Shown here: piece by piece, positions 26,510-35,735 of the stretch | How positions within the stretch are numbered: position 1 is the first letter of the stretch | Layout: each line of letters begins with the position of its first letter | Made by a program: the position numbers and the translations under genes | From: Mercenaria mercenaria | Lineage: Eukaryota > Mollusca > Bivalvia > Venerida > Veneridae | Direction of reading: 5' to 3' | DNA length: 64,000 bases | Assembly (NCBI RefSeq): GCF_021730395.1 | Contig: NC_069367.1 | Span: 73,641,501 to 73,705,500, forward strand | Notes under the pieces: generated by a model | What the model saw: only the letters and a program-made list of their open reading frames with translations | Told to the model about the DNA's origin: nothing | The model's database searches: none

Positions 26510-27345
26510 CTTCCACTGCTCCTGAAAGATCTCCACTGGCTACCTGTAAAGTACAAAACAAATTCAAAATCCTAACACTGACCTATAAAACATTACATAA
26601 CAAAGGTCCAGTATATATCAATAAAATGCTGAATGTGTACCAACCAAAACGAGACTTACGATCTCAGAATGGTTCACTAAGACTGGAGTTACCTACGAAC
26701 ATTCGAACAGCAACTTATGATGACAGACGTTTTGAAACAGCCGCTGCAAAGCTTTGGAACGCACTCCCTCCAGGAATAAGGGATTTAACATCATTGTGTT
26801 AATTTAAAACATCACTGAATACACACTTTTTCATTCAAGAATACGGGAGATAGTTTTTGAGATGACTGAACGAAGTCTCACACTTGTAAAATGGAACTGT
26901 GATATTGAAGTGTGTGATCTTTATTTCTAATACAGTATATGATGGCACCATTAACCGGGGGGTTTGAACCTCTATATGCAGCTCGTCTGGGCGTACCAGG
27001 TGCTTTAAGCACTGGTATTGGCAATAAGGGTAAAATGACCTCAAGGGGAGGGGTGCAGTCATGACTGTTTGTTACAATAAGGCTGTAATTAGTATCAGTG
27101 TCATTATTAATATTGTTATAATAACTATTATTATTATTGTGTACAACGTCATTGAATATATCATTTATAAAAATAGGCGTTTAATCAAATTAGGTATTCA
27201 GTTTCAGTTTTATGATTGCATATGCCATGTTTTGTGATTTTCCTACATATCAGCGATATGTCACATGTTTAATTGTAAAGCGCCCTTGAACGTATATTTC
27301 ATATGAAAAGGGCGCTCAACAAATCTGGTATAATAATAATAATAA
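26510..27345 (+). mobile_element. 5'-truncated L2/CR1-type LINE
   Basis: Translation gives a familiar end of an L2-like reverse transcriptase ORF: LLKDLHWLPV, then LTYKTLHNKGPVYI, LRLELPTNIRTATYDDRRF and AAAKLWNALPPGIRDL. One base is missing around 26560-26575, shifting frame, and a stop follows DLTSLC at about 26800. The 3' tail has GTAAAGCGCCCTTGAACG and an inverted GGGCGCTC, then ends in (TAA)n at about 27345, as in L2 elements. A second copy of this tail lies at 51841-52066 plus 53611-53777. Confidence 0.8.
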
Positions 27346-27349
27346 TTAA

Positions 27350-27642
27350 ATATAAATCATTGGCTAAACTTTTTGTAATAGCAACAAATACTGTGTTTAG
27401 CTATACATGCATTACGTCTTATTTAAAACCTAGGGCATATAGTACTGTTAATACAGATAAACCTGTTAATTTTATGTTTACATAAACTATATGTTGTAAC
27501 TGTTCATATATTCAGGTATGAAACTCGGATCTAGTATACCTTTGAGATATAGTCTGTAGCTTGTATCCGCTTGTATCTTTGTATGTTCGATATATTTTGA
27601 TAGAAGGAGAATTTCATTATTATTAGCTTTAAGTCCACGAAC
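27350..27642. other. Unassigned AT-rich DNA
   Basis: Short spacer between two LINE ends. Nothing was recognised in it. Confidence 0.4.
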
Positions 27643-27695
27643 TAGTTTTTGATTCCACATCACCCAGATTCAAACTTGGCCTTGGAATCATCAAG
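27643..27695 (+). repeat. Fragment of the ~130-bp CATCAAGATAAACATTCTGA repeat
   Basis: These 53 bases (AGTTTTTGATTCCACATCAC ... GGAATCATCAAG) match about 34193-34244 with one difference and related units at 38.06-38.25 kb. The match stops exactly where the LINE sequence begins. Confidence 0.75.
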
Positions 27696-28500
27696 TTTAT
27701 TGTATTTTGTTGGATTCCTAGTCATGTTGGTATTCATGGAAACGAGGATGCTGATATTGCAGCAAAGAAATCCCTTTTATTATCACAATCTAATTTGACC
27801 ACATACCGATTTTAGGCCCAATATAAAGAAATACATTTTATCTAAATGGCAATCGTCATGGAACCGTGCTTCATTCAATAAACTTCATGCTATCAAACCT
27901 ACTCTAGGGGAATGGCACCAAGGGAACAGATCTGTTCGCAGGGAGGAAGTTGTTCTTTCTCGCTGTCGAATAGGTCATACTCGTTTGACTCATTCTTACC
28001 TTTTGAATAAAGAAGATCAACCCGAATGTGTACCATGTCAAACACCACTAACTATTAAACATATTCTAATCGACTGTGTGGACTTTGCTACACAGCGCGG
28101 TACATATTATGACGTTCAATCATTGAAAGAGTTATTTGAAAACGTTTCAGTTGGAAATATTTTATCATTTTTAAAGCAGATAGGAATATAACAAAAAATC
28201 TAACATTTCATATTTTTGTTTACATCTTGCAATATTATTACGTTTGCAGCTGATATTTTAACACACACGTATATACATTTTTACATAACTGTTTTTAGAT
28301 ATGCTTTACATTGATGTTTTTAGATATGTTTTACATTACTCATAGTGTTCTTTACATTTTTACATGGATGTTTTTGGGTATGATTTACATTTTTACATCA
28401 GTGTTTATGCTTTACAGTTGGCGTTTGCAATATGACTTCTTCTCGGCGATATATGACCATTTTGTGTCGATTCGCCGTAAAATCCAACTCACTCACTCAA
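27696..28500 (+). mobile_element. 5'-truncated LINE of the I/Jockey group, RNase H and C-terminus
   Basis: Begins inside an RNase H domain: FCWIPSHVGIHGNEDADIAA is the classic C-terminal RNase H motif of these LINEs. After one frame change near 27810 it continues with ILSKWQSSWN, RCRIGHTRLTHSYLL and the CxxC-H-C knuckle (CVPCQTPLTIKHILIDC). The frame closes at 28191. The 3' UTR contains short repeats of ATGTTTTTAGATATG-like words and ends TTCGCCGTAAAATCCAACTC followed by ACTC repeats and AAAATAAA. Clade below I/Jockey group not assigned. Confidence 0.8.
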
Positions 28501-28539
28501 AATAAATCTTGCTGTTTACTGATAACATCCAATTTTTGT

Positions 28540-28832
28540 TTATTGTTTGTTTGTTTGTTCGGGTTTAACGTCTTTTTCAACAGTTTTTCAGTCATATAAA
28601 CGACGGTGTCTGCTTGTAGCAGTGAGCACAATGCCCAATTTTATAGTGCTGCCTCACTGGAATATCACGCCGTAGACACATGGCATGATACCCCACCCAG
28701 TCACATTATACTGACACCGGGCTGACCAGTCCTAGCACTATCCTCTTAATGCTGAGCGCCAAGCGAGGAGCTGTTAGTACCATTTTTTACGTCTTTGGTA
28801 TGACGCGGCCGGGGATCGAACCCACGACCTTT
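28540..28832 (-). mobile_element. tRNA-headed SINE
   Basis: On the minus strand the head carries AGGTCGTGGGTTCGATCCCC, a good Pol III B box, near 28808-28830. A conserved body follows (GGTCAGCCCGGTGTCAGTAT, ATGCCATGTGTCTACGG), and the end runs GACGTTAAACCCG into (CAAA)n. I recognise the body as a widespread bivalve SINE from memory and did not search it. A complete A box was not clearly seen. Confidence 0.7.
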
Positions 28833-28879
28833 TGTCTATTTAAACACCGTGTAATTACATTATGATAAAGCACTACTGT

Positions 28880-28900
28880 CACTGACTTTCAATAAATAGG
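28880..28900 (+). repeat. Left terminal inverted repeat
   Basis: 21 bp beginning CACTGACTTTC, pairing with 34038-34058 at 20 of 21 positions. Preceded by TGT. Confidence 0.8.
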
Positions 28901-29460
28901 GTCATCATCAGACCAAATTTGTCAAAAGACAAAGTATTTGTAATGAGAATTTTGGGTACATAGAAAGAGAGCAACACATTCTGGGATAATGTATGCAAAA
29001 TTTTACATGCATAACTGTCGTACATTTCGAGATATTGTATGCCATGTGGGAACAAGTAAACATCAATTATTTATCGTTAATAAATCTCTGTTACTTGTCA
29101 CTGTATGAGTTTGCATGCGATTACTTTCGCAAAAATGATTATTCAGTGCTTCAACAACAACTGTAGAATCTAGTATGGGTCTTTATTTGTTGATTTTTGT
29201 GTAATGTGTCTCTTACCATTTATTTTTTGGACATTAGTCAAATAAAATAGAAAAAGGGAGTTTCATGGTTATTGTCATTTTTCTATACATTTTGAGACCT
29301 CTCGCATTGACATTTTATTATCATCTTAGCACGTATCATATTTGCAGTATATGAATGTTATTCCAGACATGGATGTTTTGTGGACATATGCCACCTTTTA
29401 TTCAGGGTGTTAATGACGGATATCACAATGTAATAATCTGTACAAACAACAGTGTGTGCG

Positions 29461-29828
29461 GTAACGGAACTTTAATTTTGTAGTATTTGAAACTCTTGAA
29501 AAATGTAAAACTATTACGAAGTTTAACAAAACTGAACAAGTATTACCCCTCGACTGTTTGTAGTAAAGTTTCTATAAAATGTTCATATCCCGTCCGAGTC
29601 TTCATATCGAAATAATATTAAATAACTGCGTAAACCGAACAAAAAGTGTTAAAATATTGATTATCTACAGCACAATATGTCCTAATAAGTATTAATTTCG
29701 TATTATAATTTTGACAAACACTTTTAATGATGTAAGAATCCATTGGACATAACAAGAATCTAGAAAATATTACCGATATCCAGAGAAATTATTTGAGTAA
29801 CGGAAAATTCCCAAGTAACGGAAAATTC
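29461..29828 (+). repeat. Left subterminal GTAACGGA repeats
   Basis: GTAACGGA at 29461-29468, 29797-29804 and 29815-29822. The last two are a tandem pair of GTAACGGAAAATTC separated by CCAA. Subterminal repeats of this kind are known transposase-binding sites in CACTA-type elements. Their role here is inferred. Confidence 0.75.
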
Positions 29829-29992
29829 ATTGTCATTGTTTCGACACTTTCTGATCATGTTAGATGCTGAATTTCGCTCAGTTGTCTCTCACTAGAACTA
29901 TAGTTGTATTGCTAGAAAAAGAATCGAATACTTTTAAAGCACAAAATAGTATCAACTAATACAAGAACAAGTTACTGGTTTCGACAAAGGAT

Positions 29993-31618
29993 TCATTTTT
30001 TCATGAATTGTTCAAATAACTTCGTGATAGTAAATGAAGTTTCTTCATTCAATGCATACATTCTGCTGGATTTTCCTGTAGGGACCGGTGATGGTATAGT
30101 GCAGAGTATCTCGGATTTCTCTATCCAAATTTGATCACTATGGGCAGGCCACTTATATAGTTTCTTCTTCTTTTCCATGAAATTTATTTCGACCTCCGAC
30201 GTATCACTATTAACAATTTTGCCGATATACCAATTGCCTTGGTAGACAGCAGCTACGAAATCATTTTCATTAAACTCTACTGATGCCTGATCGGTGTCAT
30301 CTGATTCAATACTGTTAGAATTTCCTTGCTCTTTGGTAACTTCCACAGAGATATTTTCTGGACCTGCTTCCGCAGAGTTATTTTCTGGAACTGGTCGATT
30401 TTCTCTTTCATATGTTTTCGCCACATTCCATGTGTTACACATTGACCCAACCAGACATTCTTCACAATAACAGCTAGTGTTTCTTGTCAATATTTTTGAA
30501 TCTCCTTTTCCAACAATGGCATGGAATCTCATTGTACCGCTAACAGTCTTTACTTGCCGTTCTGATACAACCTCTGCCTTTGCTGAGCATGCATCCTGAG
30601 AAACGAACCTAAATGTGATATTCTTCATGTTTGAGGATCTTGCCCATTGATAGAATTCTCTCGCATCGCTTATGACATGCCTTCCACTCCTGGTCGCCTC
30701 ATCAGCCATCCTCTTGCTTGTTCCTCCAAGCCCATCGCATGGGCCTTTGCCATGCCCGCTTTCAAAGTAATTCCAGTGAGCATGGCAACTGTACGTACTG
30801 TAGTGATTTGCGACGGCATCAAACATATATTTATTCCTATACTGGGAGGACGGAGAGTCGCTCCAGTAATGAATAGTGTCCAGTTGAGGGTCAATTTCTT
30901 TCAGTTGTGGTATGAGATCGTCTAAAAAAGCAAGCACTGTTGACGATTTGTGTGACATTTCGTCAGAAACTGTTATAAAACTTTTATGCATTAAATTGCC
31001 ATCTTCTGCTTTCCAGTACGCCACCATTGGGTGCAGTGTTACTGACGACTGGTTGAAATATGCGCTTTGAACCTCTTCGTGTGAACGGCATGAATAATTT
31101 TCTGCGAAATCTAACTGGACGATCATGTGATGTGCCGGCAGCTTCAGTTTAAGATTCTTCAGCTGTTCGTATTGTATATGTACGCGGTCAACATGCTCCT
31201 TGAAATCGTTCATCTGTTTATCGAAATGTTTTATAAATTCATCTTTGGCCATTGTACTCTCAACAATTCTGGTGACTGACTTCTTTTTCCCTTTCTCTTC
31301 TATTTCGACCCTTGTCCACTGACTAACTGCTATTTCGTTAGGTATCTTGTCATTGAGAGTTTCTGTGCCTGGTTTGTCTATCGAAACAGTCTCAGGATTT
31401 GCTGGTACATCCACATATCTACGCAGAGCTTTTACGGTCAGAGCTGCATTCTGGTGTTTGAAGCACAGGCAGGAGATTCGTGATGTCATTGCCGTTTTGT
31501 AGATATAACTTGGTCTCGTTCTGCAAAATGTAGAGCAGGAAATATCAATCTCTGTGTTTTCTGATTTGAACTTCAGATACAGATTTTTTAAATAATCGGT
31601 AAGTATCTGAACTTGCAC
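29993..31618 (-). CDS. Transposase-like protein, DDE/RNase H-fold part
   Basis: A 541-codon open frame. Residues 1-65 hold ILTDYLKNLYLKF, TFCRTRPSYI and CLCFKHQNAAL. Candidate acidic catalytic positions are D170 (VQLDFAENYS), D254 (YWSDSPSSQYRNK) and E286 (HWNYFESGHGKGPCDGLGG), spaced 84 and 32. This layout occurs in a family of invertebrate transposase-like proteins I know only as uncharacterised. The C-terminal part (about 450-515) looks like a small chromatin-reader or SH3-like barrel: DFVAAVYQGNWYIGKIV ... YKWPAHSDQIWI. The first Met is probably not the real start, since homologous-looking sequence continues upstream in other frames (GEKVQ just before it, then the frame at 31588-31824). 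The long uninterrupted frame implies recent activity. Confidence 0.75.
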   Translation of the reverse strand: MQVQILTDYLKNLYLKFKSENTEIDISCSTFCRTRPSYIYKTAMTSRISCLCFKHQNAALTVKALRRYVDVPANPETVSIDKPGTETLNDKIPNEIAVSQWTRVEIEEKGKKKSVTRIVESTMAKDEFIKHFDKQMNDFKEHVDRVHIQYEQLKNLKLKLPAHHMIVQLDFAENYSCRSHEEVQSAYFNQSSVTLHPMVAYWKAEDGNLMHKSFITVSDEMSHKSSTVLAFLDDLIPQLKEIDPQLDTIHYWSDSPSSQYRNKYMFDAVANHYSTYSCHAHWNYFESGHGKGPCDGLGGTSKRMADEATRSGRHVISDAREFYQWARSSNMKNITFRFVSQDACSAKAEVVSERQVKTVSGTMRFHAIVGKGDSKILTRNTSCYCEECLVGSMCNTWNVAKTYERENRPVPENNSAEAGPENISVEVTKEQGNSNSIESDDTDQASVEFNENDFVAAVYQGNWYIGKIVNSDTSEVEINFMEKKKKLYKWPAHSDQIWIEKSEILCTIPSPVPTGKSSRMYALNEETSFTITKLFEQFMKK

Positions 31619-31735
31619 CTTCTCGCCTTTTTCAATCTTTTAGCATCATTCTTCCCAGGTTGCATGCGACTATTATCTTCACGTTTTAAAAAGCTGATGA
31701 TTTCTTCTCTGTATTTGACTTGTTTGCTACAACGT
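31588..31735 (-). pseudogene. Transposase linker segment in a different frame
   Basis: This frame encodes KQVKYREEIISFLKREDNSR and MQPGKNDAKRLKK, which fits the family between the coiled-coil part and the DYLKNL segment but is in neither neighbouring frame. Going downstream, the change of frame coincides with GAAAAAGGCG, where a -1 step yields KKGEKVQVQILTDY. Either small indels (or assembly errors) broke the gene, or one step is programmed slippage. The spacing is too short for introns. Confidence 0.6.
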
Positions 31736-32561
31736 TTGTTGGGATGCAATTGATGAACTTTTGAATTGCTTTGCCAAGCTGACGTCTTCCGAGTCCTGTT
31801 TTCGCGGACAAGTACCGTATACATTTATACTTCTTTGCTATTCTACCAGCTACAATGTGGTGAAGAGCTTTCATCTTATGGCGTGGCGTATTGTTCTTAG
31901 TTGCCTTAATTTCACTGGCAATTACATTACTAAGTAGCAGAGATCTTCTTAATTTTCTTTTTTGCTCACTGTTCAGATTAGCTTCGTTCATGTCATGCTC
32001 TGTTTGTTTGCTTGGTGTCAGCTCTACTGTCTGATTTGTTACTCTTCCTTCTTTCAGTCTCTGTAGTGATCTTTGAGTTGTTTTTAATTTTGTTTTCAAC
32101 TTGTCTCTTTCTTGTTCAAGGAGTCGTATTCTGGAATTTGCAGCTGAGCGGTCTCTCTTCCATCGTTTTATTGCCGCCTTTCGCTTGCCTTCACTTTGGT
32201 TATTAAAATCCAGTCTCACGAGTAATCTACCTCTTGACCTTTCACCTCCACTACTTGATGTCCTTTCCTCTTCATTTCTATTACTATTGTCATCACCATT
32301 TGAACCATTGCTTTCATATCCGCTTGTTCCACTTCTAGCTTCCACATGCCGTGTACGCACTGCCTTCTTTCTCGCATAAAACTCTCTCAAATTTGCTCTG
32401 TTTCTCCTATTTCGTTCTTCCCTGTCATTCTCGGATAACTGGTCAGAAGGGACGTAGCTCCGCCGTTTTCTTTCCCTTTCTTTTCTTAGATACTCGTCTT
32501 TACTTTTCTCCTTCTGCCGCTCTCTGTACGCCCGTTGAATTTCGGCGCGGCTCTTGCCCAT
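31686..32561 (-). CDS. Transposase-like protein, N-terminal basic and coiled-coil part
   Basis: 291 codons starting MGKSRAEIQRAYRERQKEKS. Residues 1-70 are strongly basic and likely DNA-binding. Residues about 55-115 are acidic/Ser/Gly-rich (GSNGDDNSNRNEEERTSSSG). Residues about 140-175 form a leucine-zipper-like coiled coil (RIRLLEQERDKLKTKLKTTQ). After residue ~270 the family-like sequence leaves this frame and continues in the segment at 31588-31735. Same strand and order as the catalytic part, so one gene originally. On the opposite strand the overlapping frames are shadows. Confidence 0.7.
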   Translation of the reverse strand: MGKSRAEIQRAYRERQKEKSKDEYLRKERERKRRSYVPSDQLSENDREERNRRNRANLREFYARKKAVRTRHVEARSGTSGYESNGSNGDDNSNRNEEERTSSSGGERSRGRLLVRLDFNNQSEGKRKAAIKRWKRDRSAANSRIRLLEQERDKLKTKLKTTQRSLQRLKEGRVTNQTVELTPSKQTEHDMNEANLNSEQKRKLRRSLLLSNVIASEIKATKNNTPRHKMKALHHIVAGRIAKKYKCIRYLSAKTGLGRRQLGKAIQKFINCIPTNVVANKSNTEKKSSAF

Positions 32562-32584
32562 TGTGAATCTGAAAATATTAAATA

Positions 32585-33872
32585 TCCGTTACATAATTTT
32601 AAATCTCCGTTACTATGTATTATAGACTCCATACTGTTACGAACTTAACTGTAAAGTTTTAAATTGTTTTCTTTTTCATTGATTCAAGTGTAATAGATAT
32701 GAAAAAAATAAAACAGAACTTTGGTATTGTCGTTCTGTTAATGAAACATCAATAATAATATTTGTGTCTGATTTACAAAATCGAATACAAGGATTCCTTA
32801 TTAATAATTTGTTCATAGGATTATTTAACCATAGCGTACTAGAGTTATTTGCACTTTATATACTTATATGAGCTAATCAACATAATCTAGGAAAGTTACA
32901 GGGTTCCATAACCTTGGAGTTACCAGATAATAATACCAGTATTTGAAATAAAATCTCCGTTACCAACTAGTAACGGAGCTTTTGCTGGATTGAAGACATT
33001 ACAGAATGCACTTAGAGCATGATACAAACAAAGTTATACTTTGAATTTACAGATTAAATAAAGTATCAACTCTATGCCTAAAAACAATAATTTTTTTACG
33101 TTACGAAGTTTGAAACATGGGGTAAATAATCACTACTCACCAAAAACTGCTTTTATTCAAGTCCAACCTTCTGTGCGTGCAATCCAACCTTATCAATTCA
33201 ATGGCGGACAAAACAATTTACAGTGACGTTATAGTTAGTGACGTATTTTATGACATAATACTAAATTACTACCCCGGTGTATTGTTATCGACATTTCATA
33301 TCGGAAATTTTATCACGGAGATTTATGGCCCTTCAAGAATTTCTTGGTTTTACATAATTTTTTGGTTAGGCCATAAAAAACATCAAGCGTCAGTGGTTCA
33401 TATAGGTCTTATTTTAAAGTGTAGTTAGCCAAAATAAATTAAAGTACTATACAAAATGAACTATGGGAGGTAACGCCAATTTTTAGTTGTACTTTAAAGA
33501 AAAAGTCGGAACGTTTTAGGACTCGACTGGCGTCTAAAAACGCTCAATATAAGGAGTTTAGAAATAAGGTTCAATTGTACTATCATGGTTTTGTCTTCCA
33601 GTGACGTCTATAGGTTCCTAAAACATATTCGTAATGTTTACCATGCACTTGCAATATATAGTAACGCCGATTTTTCAAAAATTCAGATATTTGGCGACAT
33701 ATTTCAATCAGACTCTACGCACCTTGGACGCTTGTGTATAAATGAAAAGTTTATTAAACATTTAATTCAATGACTGTGTAAGTTTCAGACGATCTGATCG
33801 ATGCGAAAATGTACATGCCTTAAACATACTACGAGTTTAAATGCATGACGTAAAAACGGCGACAGTAACGGA
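32585..33872. repeat. Right subterminal GTAACGGA repeats
   Basis: TCCGTTAC at 32585-32592, 32606-32613 and 32956-32963; GTAACGGA at 32970-32977 and 33865-33872. The pair at 32956-32977 is an inverted repeat around CAACTA. They lie in the transposase gene's 5' region and could also affect its transcription. Confidence 0.7.
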
Positions 33873-34037
33873 TATTTAAAAAACAAAAGTTCATTCAACA
33901 TTTTAGACGCTAAATGTATCGGGACAAAAGAAAATATGTTATGATTTTTTAAATATCAACTGTCTCTCCTTAATACCCACTACCCATGTTACATTTCAAA
34001 TATTTTTTGGAGCTGTACCATGGCGACATGCAATGTT

Positions 34038-34058
34038 CCTATTTATTGAAAATCAGTG
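34038..34058 (-). repeat. Right terminal inverted repeat
   Basis: Complement of the left end (CCTATTTATTGAAAATCAGT plus G) with one mismatch, followed by the TGT duplication. Confidence 0.8.
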
Positions 34059-34164
34059 TGTACAAATGAACTTGATGTGTGTCCATAGGACACTGACGCC
34101 CTACTGTCTGTCACTTTATGGTAATATGTTACTTGCTGACATTATGAAAGTGTGTTAACTAGCT

Positions 34165-34450
34165 TTTCCTTTGACTTCAGCAGGTGAAATAGTTTTTGAA
34201 TCCACATCACCCAGATTCAAACTTGGCCTTGGAATCATCAAGATAATCATTCTAACCAAGTTTCATGAAGATAGGGTCATAAATGTGACCTCTACAGTGT
34301 TTATAAGCTTTTCCTTTGATTTGGTCAGGTGACCTAGTTTTTAGCCCCATATGATCCAGTTTCGAACTTGGCATAGGAATCATCAAGATAAACATTCTGA
34401 TTAGTTTCATTAAGATAGGTCAAAAATGTGGCATCTACAGTATTAACAAG
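34165..34450 (+). repeat. ~130-bp tandem repeat, about 2 copies
   Basis: Unit: CTTTTCCTTTGATTTGGTCA, GGTGACCTAGTTTTT, CCAGATTCAAACTTGGC, GGAATCATCAAGATAAACAT, TTCATGAAGATAGG, GTGGCCTCTACAGTGT. The same array resumes at 38.03 kb after the inserted element. Confidence 0.75.
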
Positions 34451-34480
34451 TGAATGAAGTATTGCCGTGCAATACAAAGG

Positions 34481-35728
34481 GACGTAATTCTAAAAACAAG
34501 GGTGCCTCATAGTGGTGAACATTTGGTCCAAGTTACATCAAATTCCCTCCATGCATGAAGAAGAAATGCTTCGTACAAAGGCATTCTTGAATTTGACCTT
34601 TGACCTCTAAATATGACCTTGACCTTAGACCTAGGGACCTGGTTCTTGCGCATGACAATCCGTCTTATGTTGGTGCACATTTGTGCCAAGTTACATCACA
34701 ATCCCTTCATGCATAAAGAAGAAATGCTCCAGACAAAGTCATTCTTGTGTCTGACCTTTGGTCTCTAAGTGTGACCTTGACATTAGACCTTGGGCCTGGG
34801 TTTTGCGCATGACATGTTGTCTCATCCAGGGGAATATTTGTGCCAATTGATATCTAAATCCTGTTTTGCATGACAAAGTTATAGACCGGACAGGAAAAAA
34901 ATCCTCTTGACCTTTGATCACAAAGTGTGACCTTGACCGTTAAATGGACAGACAGGACAATCACTATATGCCTCCCGCATCAGTAGATGCTGGGGGCATA
35001 AAAATGTTCTCAAAAGGTTACCTTGACATTGGAGCTAAGGGTCTGGGTTTTGCGCATGACACATCAACTCATTATAGGGAACATTTGTGCCAAGTAATTT
35101 TAAAATTTAAAATCCCTTGATGAATTGCAGAGTTATTGAATGGACAAGAAACAGACCCTGTTACTCTTTGACTTCTAAGTGTGACCTTGACCCTGGAGCT
35201 AGGGGTCTGGGTCTTGCACACAACATGTCATCTCTATATAGGGAACATTCATGCCAAGTAATTTTAAAATCCCTTCGTCCATGGCAGAGTTATGGACCGT
35301 TAAACTTTAACCTCCAACTGTGACCTTGACCTGAAAGCTAGGGGTCTCGATCTTGCGCAATACTCGTCGTCTCATTATGGGGAACATTTATGTCAAGTAA
35401 TTCCAAAACCCCTTGATGAATGGCAGTGTTATGAACTGGACACAAAACAGACCCTGTTAATATTTGACTTCTAAGTGTGACCTTGACCTTGGAGCTAGGG
35501 GTCTGCGTCTTGTGCATGACACATTGTCTCATTATGGTTAACATTTATGCCAAGTTACTTCAAAATCCCATCATGGATGACCGAATATGAAACAGACCCT
35601 GTTAACCTTTGACCACTAAGTGTGACCTTGACCTTGGAGCTAGGGGTCTGGGTACTGCGCATGACACGTCGTCTTATTATGGTGAATATTTATGCCAAGT
35701 TATTTCAAAATACCTTTATGGCATCTAC
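34481..35728 (+). repeat. Chimeric block of ~155-bp TGACCTTGA repeats
   Basis: The first part (about 34451-34944) matches 36427-36890; the second (34946-35728) matches 40479-41270 at high identity apart from a 19-bp gap. A 54-bp sequence ending GCCGTGCAATACAAAG stands on both sides (34428-34480 and 35724-35776). The block also contains a complete right-end hairpin (TATATGCCTCCCGC ... GCTGGGGGCATAA) at 34973-35000, showing that it was assembled from parts of more than one element. Confidence 0.75.
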
Positions 35729-35735
35729 AGTATTA

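Larger units (their letters stand above)
28880..34058 (-). mobile_element. 5.2-kb DNA transposon with CACTG termini
   Basis: The left end at 28880-28900 starts CACTGACTTTCAATAAATAG, and the right end at 34038-34058 is its complement with one mismatch (20 of 21). Both sides are flanked by TGT (28877-28879 and 34059-34061), a 3-bp target duplication. Inside, GTAACGGA or its complement occurs at least eight times, on both sides of the coding region and not within it. The only gene is a transposase-like unit on the minus strand (31686-32561 then 29993-31618). CACTG ends with a 3-bp duplication suggest the CACTA/Mirage/Chapaev group, but the transposase family was not verified. Confidence 0.8.

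Noticed and set aside
32012-32566. Ser/Leu-rich plus-strand frames opposite the transposase N-terminus
   Set aside because: Shadows of the minus-strand coding sequence.
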